The position numbers and the translations under genes are program-made. DNA of 9,854 bases from Candidatus Krumholzibacteriia bacterium (GTDB lineage: Bacteria; Krumholzibacteriota; Krumholzibacteriia; G020349025), in contig DASRJW010000133.1 of the NCBI GenBank assembly GCA_035649275.1, positions 1 through 9,854 on the forward strand, read 5' to 3'. Positions 1 through 6,844 of this stretch are shown one piece after another. The notes below the pieces were generated by a model. The model had not been told where the DNA came from and made no database searches. It saw only the letters and a program-made list of their open reading frames with translations. Every line of letters begins with the position of its first letter. The first letter of the stretch is position 1.

Positions 1-33
1 GGCCTTCCTTCTTCCAGTAAGGGGAGTCGGAAA

Positions 34-39
34 GGGAGG
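34..39 (+). promoter_or_regulatory. Ribosome binding site of the DUF427 gene
   Basis: GGGAGG lies 8 bases before the ATG at 48, a good Shine-Dalgarno match that supports this start. The 33 bases before it hold no gene I can support. A TAA at 18-20 might end an upstream reading frame, but too little is visible to say. Confidence 0.6.
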
Positions 40-47
40 CTCCGAGC

Positions 48-329
48 ATGAAGGCAACCTTGAAGGGCCGCGTCCTTGCGGCGAGCGACGATATCGTCGA
101 GGTGGGCGGGTACCAGTACTTCCCCCGGGCGGCCGTCCGCATGGACTGGCTCGAGAAGTCCGAGAAAACCGCGGACGATCTGGAGTGCCCGCACGGCGTG
201 CAGTTCTACGATGTGATGATCGATGGTGTGCGCCACGAACGCGCCGCTTGGTCCTACGAAGCGCCGGGAGCTCCGATGGCGAAGGTGGCACACCGGCTGG
301 GGTTCTGGGAGGACGTCGAGGTCGGCTGA
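48..329 (+). CDS. DUF427 domain-containing protein
   Basis: This 93-residue protein is nearly all one DUF427 domain (PF04248), a small beta-rich fold of unknown biochemical role that is common in actinobacteria, proteobacteria and other soil bacteria. Visible family features are an opening strand with a xGxVLAxSDDxVEVGGxxYFP pattern (residues 7-27), a central segment ending in CPHGVQFYDVMIDG (about 47-60), the AAW.Y block (about 66-70) and a closing LGFWEDVEV tail typical of the family C terminus. Length is normal for a single-domain member. There is no signal peptide or membrane segment, so it should be cytosolic. It ends 123 bases before the preferred start of the sigma-54 regulator (only 3 bases before the longest possible version), so the two may share a transcript. 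No catalytic function should be inferred. Confidence 0.88.
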   Translation: MKATLKGRVLAASDDIVEVGGYQYFPRAAVRMDWLEKSEKTADDLECPHGVQFYDVMIDGVRHERAAWSYEAPGAPMAKVAHRLGFWEDVEVG

Positions 330-440
330 CGGGTGCGTCGTACGGGCATGAGTGAGGCGACGGTTCACGCCACCATCGGGCAAACCCCTACCTCGGACGG
401 GGTCCGGGCCGGCGTCGGCGCGCTGCCGGGTGGCTCGTTG

Positions 441-446
441 TATGAT
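441..446 (+). promoter_or_regulatory. Candidate -10 element for a leaderless transcript of the regulator gene
   Basis: TATGAT matches 5 of 6 bases of the sigma-70-type TATAAT and sits 6 bases upstream of the ATG at 453. Transcription would therefore begin at or next to the start codon. No Shine-Dalgarno sequence precedes this ATG and no convincing -35 hexamer is visible. The reading as a leaderless promoter is an inference from position and match only. Confidence 0.35.
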
Positions 447-452
447 CGAGTC

Positions 453-2513
<2,061 letters not shown>

Positions 2514-2538
2514 GCCGGGTGCCGCACCTCTCCCACAA

Positions 2539-2548
2539 AGCGTACGCT
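2539..2548 (+). repeat. 10-bp perfect palindrome AGCGTACGCT before the SnoaL-like gene
   Basis: AGCGTACGCT is its own reverse complement and ends 8 bases before the ATG at 2557. It lies in the only gap (2514-2556) between the regulator and the next gene. It overlaps a TACGCT (2543-2548) that has the TAnnnT form and spacing of a leaderless -10 element, so it might be a small operator over a promoter. A 10-bp palindrome can also occur by chance in this base composition. Confidence 0.3.
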
Positions 2549-2556
2549 GGGCGTCC

Positions 2557-2961
2557 ATGACCGAGCGAGAAACGCTCACACGGTTAGCGGAACAGTGGAT
2601 TTCGCTCTGGACCGTGCCCGTGGATTGGGCCTTGTTCGACCGGCTTCATGCCGAGGAGTTCGAGGATGCAGCCTCCGCGGGGCGTCCTACCACGAAAGCC
2701 GGATTCGCCCAGGGGCTGAAAGATCTGACCCTGGCCTTCCCGGACCTGAAGACGAAGGTCGAGGACCTCGTCCTCGACACGGCGACGAGCAAGATCGCAG
2801 TCCGCTGGTCGGCAGTGGGAACGAATCGAGCCCGCTACCTGGGTGTCGGCCCGACGCACAAGGCCACGCACATCACGGGCATCGAGGTGGTGGAGGTGCG
2901 AGGCACACAGATCGTCAGGCGCTGGGGTGAGTGGGACATCACGAAACACACCCACTCCTGA
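2557..2961 (+). CDS. SnoaL-like / ester cyclase family protein (NTF2-like fold)
   Basis: This 134-residue cytosolic protein resembles the SnoaL-like polyketide cyclase or 'ester cyclase' group in the NTF2-like superfamily. Visible features are an N-terminal helix with WISLWTVPVDWALFDRLHAEEFED (about 13-37), the KAGFAQGLKDLTLAFPDLKTKVEDLVLD block (about 47-74; the FPDL motif is typical of this group), a beta strand KIAVRWSAVGTN (about 78-89), and the closing HITGIEVVEVRGTQIVRRWGEWD strands (about 104-126). Length is normal for the family. Members range from aklanonic-acid-ester cyclases to many of unknown substrate, and no polyketide synthase is nearby, so the reaction is unknown. No Shine-Dalgarno is seen; the start lies 8 bases after TACGCT and may be leaderless. 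It ends one base before the start of the membrane methyltransferase, so the two are very probably cotranscribed and translationally coupled. Confidence 0.85.
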   Translation: MTERETLTRLAEQWISLWTVPVDWALFDRLHAEEFEDAASAGRPTTKAGFAQGLKDLTLAFPDLKTKVEDLVLDTATSKIAVRWSAVGTNRARYLGVGPTHKATHITGIEVVEVRGTQIVRRWGEWDITKHTHS

Positions 2962-2962
2962 C

Positions 2963-3646
2963 ATGTCGTACTCCAAGCTGTTCGCCAGGGTCAGCCTCAA
3001 TGTCGTCATCTTCGGCGTCTTGCTGTTCGCGCCCGCAGGGACTCTGGACTGGTGGCGTGCCTGGGTGATTCTCGCTGTGGTTCTCGTGGGAACCGTCGTC
3101 ACCACGGCGAGCCTCCTTCGCATCAACAAGGGCCTGCTCGAGGAGCGCTTCAAACCACCCATCCAGCCAGGGCAGCCGCTCGCCGACAAGATCGTCGTGG
3201 TGCATCTGATCGCTGCCTTCGTCGGTTTGTTCGTCTTCATTCCCCTGGATGTGTTCCGATTGCATCTGCTGCCGAAACCAGGAGCCATCGTCTCGCACGT
3301 GGGGCTCGGGCTCTTTGTCGCGGGCTGGTGGTTGATGAGCTTGGCTCTGACGGAGAACGCCTTCGCTGCGCCAGTGGTCAGGCATCAAGAGGAAAGACAC
3401 CAGCGGGTGATCGATACCGGAGTGTACAGCGTGGTGCGGCACCCGATGTACGCAGGGGCCGTCCCCCTGCTGGTGGGCACGCCGCTATGGCTGGAGTCTT
3501 ACGCTGCTGCTGTACTGGCGCTCGTTCCCATCGGCATCCTCGCGCTGAGGATCCAAGTCGAGGAACGGTTCTTGAGGCGTGAACTGCAGGGCTACGCTGC
3601 CTACACGGAGAGGGTCCGATACAAGCTGATCCCATTCCTCTGGTAG
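2963..3646 (+). CDS. Isoprenylcysteine carboxyl methyltransferase (ICMT) family integral membrane protein
   Basis: This is a 227-residue inner-membrane protein with about five hydrophobic segments (roughly residues 7-24, 33-53, 80-98, 112-132, 160-197). The C-terminal half carries the hallmarks of the ICMT/PEMT superfamily: TGVYSVVRHPMYAG with R159-H160-P161-M162-Y163, followed by a hydrophobic hairpin and VEERFLRRELQGYAAY with E200-E201. In characterised family members these parts bind S-adenosylmethionine and the methyl-acceptor site. Bacteria generally lack CaaX prenylated proteins, so the substrate is likely another small or lipid-like thiol, alcohol or acid and cannot be read from the sequence. 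The reading frame is open back to 2843, but the ATG at 2963 is chosen because it follows the SnoaL-like gene stop by one base and opens directly into the first membrane helix. An alternative family label is methyltransferase/NnrU-like. Confidence 0.88.
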   Translation: MSYSKLFARVSLNVVIFGVLLFAPAGTLDWWRAWVILAVVLVGTVVTTASLLRINKGLLEERFKPPIQPGQPLADKIVVVHLIAAFVGLFVFIPLDVFRLHLLPKPGAIVSHVGLGLFVAGWWLMSLALTENAFAAPVVRHQEERHQRVIDTGVYSVVRHPMYAGAVPLLVGTPLWLESYAAAVLALVPIGILALRIQVEERFLRRELQGYAAYTERVRYKLIPFLW

Positions 3647-3689
3647 CCACGGAAGTTCAGCCCCTCTTTCTCCCCTTTCTGTTCCAGCG

Positions 3690-3704
3690 CCGGGTTCGAC
3701 CCGG
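3690..3704. repeat. GC-rich hairpin after the ICMT-family gene
   Basis: CCGGGT and ACCCGG form a perfect 6-bp stem around a TCG loop, 43 bases after the stop codon at 3646. It could stabilise or end the upstream transcript, but it is followed by GGAAAAC and not by a T run, so it is not a standard intrinsic terminator on the + strand. No T run follows it on the other strand either. Confidence 0.35.
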
Positions 3705-3721
3705 GAAAACCGCCGCTTTGC

Positions 3722-3745
3722 CGACAACCTGTCGATTTATCGACA
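3722..3745. promoter_or_regulatory. Candidate activator binding site (upstream activating sequence) with three CGACA/TGTCG half-sites
   Basis: TGTCGAT (3730-3736) and ATCGACA (3739-3745) form a perfect 7-bp dyad around TT. A further CGACA (3722-3726) pairs with the same TGTCG across ACC, giving three half-sites in alternating orientation. The core is AT-richer than anything around it. Its centre lies about 120 bp upstream of the -12 position of the candidate sigma-54 promoter at 3846-3862. That is the usual distance for enhancer sites of NtrC-type activators, and such a gene is at 453-2513. Binding by that protein is an inference. A TetR- or LysR-like operator is also possible. Confidence 0.5.
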
Positions 3746-3845
3746 AGCGTAGCCCCATGGCCAGAGCGCGCGCGCCCCCTCGTCTCCCCCGGTCAAATGC
3801 TGCGAATGCACGGGCTTGAATGCGGCCATCGACTCCTCATCGGAC

Positions 3846-3862
3846 CCGGCACGTCTCTTGAG
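3846..3862 (+). promoter_or_regulatory. Imperfect -24/-12 (sigma-54) promoter candidate
   Basis: CCGGCACGTCTCTTGAG fits the consensus YTGGCACG-N4-TTGCW at 10 of 13 defined positions. The GG element and the spacing to the second element are correct, but the -12 dinucleotide is GA instead of GC, a serious defect. If used, transcription would start near 3873, just ahead of the ribosome binding site and the ATG at 3891. Position, spacing and the upstream dyad support it; the -12 mismatch argues against. Confidence 0.3.
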
Positions 3863-3876
3863 TTGCTGTGCCCTCC

Positions 3877-3884
3877 GAGAGGAG
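3877..3884 (+). promoter_or_regulatory. Ribosome binding site of the NHLP-like small protein gene
   Basis: GAGAGGAG ends 6 bases before the ATG at 3891, ideal spacing. This decides the start at 3891 over the longer in-frame TTG at 3816, which would add 25 residues without a recognisable pattern. Confidence 0.7.
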
Positions 3885-3890
3885 AACGCG

Positions 3891-4127
3891 ATGTCCCAGG
3901 CCAACGTCGAACGAGTGATCGGGCAGCTGCTGACCGACGAGGCGTTCCGCCACCGCTTCGCGGACGACCCCCAGGCGGCGCTGCAGGATCTCGCCCAGCG
4001 CGGCGTCGAACTGAACGCCTGTGAGCAGCAGGCCCTGCTCCGCATGGATCCGCGCGTCCTCTCCCGCTGCGCCCAAGCCATCGACCCGCGCCTGCAGAAG
4101 ACCGACCTCCGTGGAGGAGCGCGATGA
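3891..4127 (+). CDS. Small protein resembling the Os1348-type NHLP clan (RiPP-leader-like)
   Basis: This 78-residue helical protein matches from memory the pattern of Os1348-family NHLP-clan proteins: SQANVERVIGQLLTDEAFRHRFADDP (2-27), then AAL (29-31), a short helix with E45-Q46-Q47-A48-L49-L50, and an ending with IDPRLQK (64-70). NHLP means nitrile-hydratase-like leader peptide. In the wider clan the helical part directs maturation enzymes to a C-terminal core, but many Os1348-type members have no known product. Here only about 8 residues (TDLRGGAR) follow the domain, so a large core peptide is absent; the two cysteines are C44 and C60. No lanthionine, radical-SAM or cyclodehydratase gene and no peptidase-ABC transporter is visible. 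The stop overlaps the TolC-family start (ATGA at 4124-4127), so the protein is made with the efflux pump. The LigA-type subunit of extradiol dioxygenases is a related-looking alternative, but no catalytic partner is present. Confidence 0.68.
   Translation: MSQANVERVIGQLLTDEAFRHRFADDPQAALQDLAQRGVELNACEQQALLRMDPRVLSRCAQAIDPRLQKTDLRGGAR
4113..4119 (+). promoter_or_regulatory. Ribosome binding site of the TolC-family gene
   Basis: GGAGGAG lies inside the end of the small-protein gene, 4 to 6 bases before the ATG at 4124. Together with the ATGA stop/start overlap it indicates translational coupling. Confidence 0.65.
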
Positions 4128-5701
4128 GATCCCGGCGAGTCTCCCCATTGCTCGCTTTCGCGCTCCTTCCCGCCTTCGCCAGCGCCGGCACGGCGACGAG
4201 CGCCGGGGCGCGCGCTCTCACCCTCGACGAGGCAGTCGACCTCGCCCTGGAGAAGAACGAAGGGATCCTGATCGAGCGGCAGTCCCTGGCCGCGGCGGAC
4301 GCCGGCGTGATGGGGGCGAAAGGCGCCTACGATCCGCTCTTCGTGATCGCCGGTGGCTGGCGTCGAGCCACGGAGCCGGTGAACTCCGCCTTTTCCGGCG
4401 CTCCCGCGGACGCACTGGCTCCCACCATCGAGGTGGCCGAAGCGCGCGCCGCCTTCCAACAACTCCTACCGACGGGGGGTCGAATCACCCTTCGCGCCAG
4501 CACCTCGCGCGGTACGAGCGACGGTACCTTCGATCTCCTTTCGCCCGCCTACGGCACCCAGGCCGGCGTGGAGCTGCGGCAACCACTCCTGCGCGGCCTG
4601 AGAATCGACACGGCGCGCCTCACGGTGCGCCTCGCCAAGGCGGACCGCAGGCTGTCGGCCGCTGCACTACGGCACGAAATCACCGAGACCGTGGCTGCGG
4701 TCGAAGACGCGTACTGGAGGCTCGCCGCCGCGCGGCGGGCAGTCGAGGTACGCGCCGAGTCCGTGCACCTCGCCGAGGAACAGCTCTCCGAGACCCAGAT
4801 CCGCATCAGTCAGGGAGCGAGCCCGGACGACGAGATCTCCCAGCCGCGGGCCGAGGTGGAACGGCGGCGGGGAGAGCTCTTCGATGCGCAGGAAGCGGCG
4901 TCGCGGGCGGAGAACGCGCTCAAGCTCCTCATCCTCGCCGACTCCGACACGGACTTCTGGGCCGAGCCTTTCGACCCGGCGGAGGAGGCGCAGATGGAGA
5001 TCCTTCCCGTCGACGTCGCGGCGTCGATCGCGCGCGCCCTGGCCTCGCGCCCGGAGATCGAGGCCGCGAACGCCACCATCGAGCGCCGGCGCGCCGAGAC
5101 CGCCTTTGCCCGCAACGCGGTCTGGCCGAGCCTCGACGTGGTCGCGTCGTACGACCGCTTCGGTCTGGCGGGCACCACGAACCCGGCCGCCGTGACCCCA
5201 CCTGGAGTCCCCGTGGTGATCGCGGGTGGCAGAGAAGGCACCTGGGGCCGAGCCTTCTCGATGCTCGGCGAAGGGCACTTCGACGACGCGCGGGTGGGCC
5301 TCGAGTTCGAGATCCCCCTTCCCAATCGGACGGCGCGTGCCGCCGCGACGACAGCACGCAACGTCGAGCAGCAGGCGGACGCCGAGCTCGCCCGCGCTCG
5401 CAAACGGGTCCGCTCCGAGGTCCTCGATGCTGCCGCTGCCCTGCAGTCGGCGGGCCAGAGGATCGAGGCGGCGCGCGCCGGCCGGGAGGCGGCAGAGGTC
5501 CAGCTCTCTTCCGAGCGCGATCGCTACGGCGTGGGTCTTTCCATCAATTTCCTGGTGCTCACGCGCCAGAACGATCTCTCGCAGGCCCAACTCGCCGAGA
5601 TCACTGCACAGACCGATTACCGCACGGCGCACACCGAGATGGCGCGCGCGACCGGCTCGCTGCTCGAACAGCGCGGCATCGAAGTGGACACAACGCCCTA
5701 A
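4124..5701 (+). CDS. TolC-family outer membrane efflux channel
   Basis: This 525-residue protein forms the outer-membrane and periplasmic channel of a tripartite efflux pump. It starts with a Sec signal peptide (basic MRSRR, a hydrophobic stretch to about residue 20, likely cleavage in the Ala-rich ASAGTATSAGA stretch, about 20-30). There is no lipobox cysteine, so unlike OprM it is not a lipoprotein. Two outer-membrane-efflux repeats (PF02321) follow: about 31-275 (opening LTLDEAVDLALEKN, long helices with AEEQLSETQIRISQGASP) and about 290-520 (RPEIEAANATIERRRAETAFARNAVWPSLDV, then helices through AAEVQLSSERDRYGVGLSINFLVLTRQNDLSQAQL). Each gives the typical beta hairpin plus long coiled-coil helices. 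Length is slightly above the usual 420-490. It is placed before the adaptor and pump genes, a less common order, and is coupled at both ends: ATGA overlap upstream, and a ribosome binding site at its own stop codon for the next gene. Confidence 0.94.
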   Translation: MRSRRVSPLLAFALLPAFASAGTATSAGARALTLDEAVDLALEKNEGILIERQSLAAADAGVMGAKGAYDPLFVIAGGWRRATEPVNSAFSGAPADALAPTIEVAEARAAFQQLLPTGGRITLRASTSRGTSDGTFDLLSPAYGTQAGVELRQPLLRGLRIDTARLTVRLAKADRRLSAAALRHEITETVAAVEDAYWRLAAARRAVEVRAESVHLAEEQLSETQIRISQGASPDDEISQPRAEVERRRGELFDAQEAASRAENALKLLILADSDTDFWAEPFDPAEEAQMEILPVDVAASIARALASRPEIEAANATIERRRAETAFARNAVWPSLDVVASYDRFGLAGTTNPAAVTPPGVPVVIAGGREGTWGRAFSMLGEGHFDDARVGLEFEIPLPNRTARAAATTARNVEQQADAELARARKRVRSEVLDAAAALQSAGQRIEAARAGREAAEVQLSSERDRYGVGLSINFLVLTRQNDLSQAQLAEITAQTDYRTAHTEMARATGSLLEQRGIEVDTTP

Positions 5702-5706
5702 GGAGG
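5701..5706 (+). promoter_or_regulatory. Ribosome binding site of the adaptor gene
   Basis: AGGAGG shares its first base with the TAA stop of the TolC-family gene and stands 10 bases before the ATG at 5717. It supports that start. The in-frame ATG at 5729 would be 22 bases away. Confidence 0.7.
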
Positions 5707-5716
5707 CCCGGTTCTC

Positions 5717-6844
5717 ATGGCGAAGCGAATGATCCTCATGCTGGCGACGATTGCCGTCTTTCTCGGCGTGATCGGCTTGGTGAAATTCCGTCAGATCCAA
5801 ACGGCCATCGCCCAGGCGTCGGCGTTCCAACCGCCCCCCGAGGCGGTGACGACGATCGTCGCCGAGCAGGAGCAATGGCCATCGACTCTCCACGCCATCG
5901 GGACGATGGTCGCTGTGCACGGGGTGACGGTGAGCGCCGATCTGCCGGGAATCGTGGAGAAGATCAGCTTCGACTCCGGGCGCACGGTGGGTGCCGGCGA
6001 CGTGCTCGTGCAGCTCGATACGAGCCAGGAGCGCGCCCAGCTGGCGGCGGCGGAGGCTCAACGCGACCTTGCCAACATCAACCTGGAGCGCTTCCGGGGC
6101 TTACGGGAGAAGGGAGTCACCTCGCAGGCGGAGTACGACCGGGCCAGCGCCGAAGCCAAGGAGGCGGAGGCGCGGGTCGGCGAGATCGGCGCCACCATCG
6201 AGCGCAAGACGATCCGCGCGCCGTTCGCGGGCATCCTCGGCATCCGCCAGGTCAATCTCGGCCAGTACCTGTCGGGGGGCGATCCTGTCGTGCCGCTACA
6301 GACGCTGCATCCCATCTACGTGAACTTCGCAGTGCCGCAACAGGAAGTGGCCGCGCTCGTCGTCGGCGCCGAGGTGCGGCTGACGCTCGAAGGCAAGCTG
6401 GGCGTGGAGTTCCCCGGCAAGATCACGGCCATCAATTCCATCGTCGACGAGGCGACCCGCAACGTAGAGGTGCAGGCGACCTTCGCGAACGCCGACGGCA
6501 CGCTGCGCCCTGGGATGTTCGTCGAAACCCAGGTCGTCGTGGGAGCCGGCACACCGATGATCGCCTTGCCGGCGTCCTCGGTGCAGTACGCGCCCTACGG
6601 CAACACGGTCTTCCTCGTCGAAGAGATCAAGGGTAAAGATGGGAAGAGCTATCTCGGCGTCCGCCAGCAGTTCGTGAAGCTCGGGAGCGCGCGGGGGGAT
6701 CAGGTGGCTGTCCTCTCCGGGGTCGAGCCCGGCGCCCAAGTGGTGACCTCGGGGGTCTTCAAGCTGCGCAATGGCGCCGCAGTGCAGGTCAACAATGAGG
6801 TCCAACCCGGCAACAATCCTTCACCTCAGCCGGAGGACAGCTGA
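5717..6844 (+). CDS. RND efflux periplasmic adaptor subunit (HlyD/AcrA-type membrane fusion protein)
   Basis: This 375-residue adaptor bridges the inner-membrane pump and the TolC-type channel. An N-terminal hydrophobic segment (about 5-23) has no lipobox cysteine, so it is a membrane anchor or uncleaved signal rather than an AcrA-like lipid anchor. The first lipoyl half-motif covers about 72-101 (GIVEKISFDSGRTVGAGDVLVQLD). A short alpha-hairpin follows at about 102-160 (NLERFRGLREKGVTSQAEYDRA). The second lipoyl half has the family signature TIRAPFAGILG (about 165-175). Then come the beta-barrel domain (about 197-275, ending DGTLRPGMFVE) and the membrane-proximal domain (about 278-360, IALPASSVQYAPYGNTVFLV). 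Length is normal for MdtA/MexE/VexE-like adaptors. The stop overlaps the pump start by one base (TGATG at 6842-6846), so the two should be made in fixed ratio. Confidence 0.95.
   Translation: MAKRMILMLATIAVFLGVIGLVKFRQIQTAIAQASAFQPPPEAVTTIVAEQEQWPSTLHAIGTMVAVHGVTVSADLPGIVEKISFDSGRTVGAGDVLVQLDTSQERAQLAAAEAQRDLANINLERFRGLREKGVTSQAEYDRASAEAKEAEARVGEIGATIERKTIRAPFAGILGIRQVNLGQYLSGGDPVVPLQTLHPIYVNFAVPQQEVAALVVGAEVRLTLEGKLGVEFPGKITAINSIVDEATRNVEVQATFANADGTLRPGMFVETQVVVGAGTPMIALPASSVQYAPYGNTVFLVEEIKGKDGKSYLGVRQQFVKLGSARGDQVAVLSGVEPGAQVVTSGVFKLRNGAAVQVNNEVQPGNNPSPQPEDS
6832..6836 (+). promoter_or_regulatory. Ribosome binding site of the RND permease gene
   Basis: GGAGG lies 7 bases before the ATG at 6844, inside the end of the adaptor gene. 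It fixes the start of the permease. Confidence 0.65.

Larger units (their letters stand above)
3647..3890. promoter_or_regulatory. Intergenic control region before the efflux operon
   Basis: This 244-base gap is the longest non-coding stretch of the window. It begins with a pyrimidine-rich run (about 3658-3684), then holds a GC hairpin (3690-3704), a dyad with three half-sites (3722-3745), three AATGC repeats (starting 3796, 3805 and 3819) and an imperfect -24/-12 promoter candidate (3846-3862). It finishes with the ribosome binding site at 3877-3884. Reading frames crossing it on either strand have no recognisable protein features. Confidence 0.55.

Noticed and set aside
3688-3706. A tRNA T-arm look-alike (GGGTTCGACCC) that might mark a tRNA end or attachment site
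   Set aside because: The loop between the GC stems is two bases too short for a T-loop, and no acceptor, D or anticodon arm can be built upstream. There is no integrase or repeat partner.
3795-3823. Three AATGC direct repeats (starting 3796, 3805 and 3819)
   Set aside because: The repeats are short and the spacing is uneven (9 and 14 bases), so there is no regular array. They are noted only as part of the control region.
3811-3827. A second GG-N10-GC pair as an alternative sigma-54 promoter
   Set aside because: Apart from the two dinucleotides the flanking bases do not fit TGGCAC or TTGCA, so it is weaker than the candidate at 3846-3862.
3737-4462. A 241-codon - strand frame covering the intergenic region and the NHLP-like gene
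   Set aside because: It has low-complexity Arg/Ser/Gly-rich content and lies antisense to a better-supported gene with a ribosome binding site and ATGA coupling.
4021-6636. An 871-codon open frame on the + strand running across the TolC-family and adaptor genes
   Set aside because: It is out of frame with two clearly recognisable genes, is extremely rich in Arg, Gly, Ala and Pro, and has no domain. It is a shadow of high-GC coding sequence.
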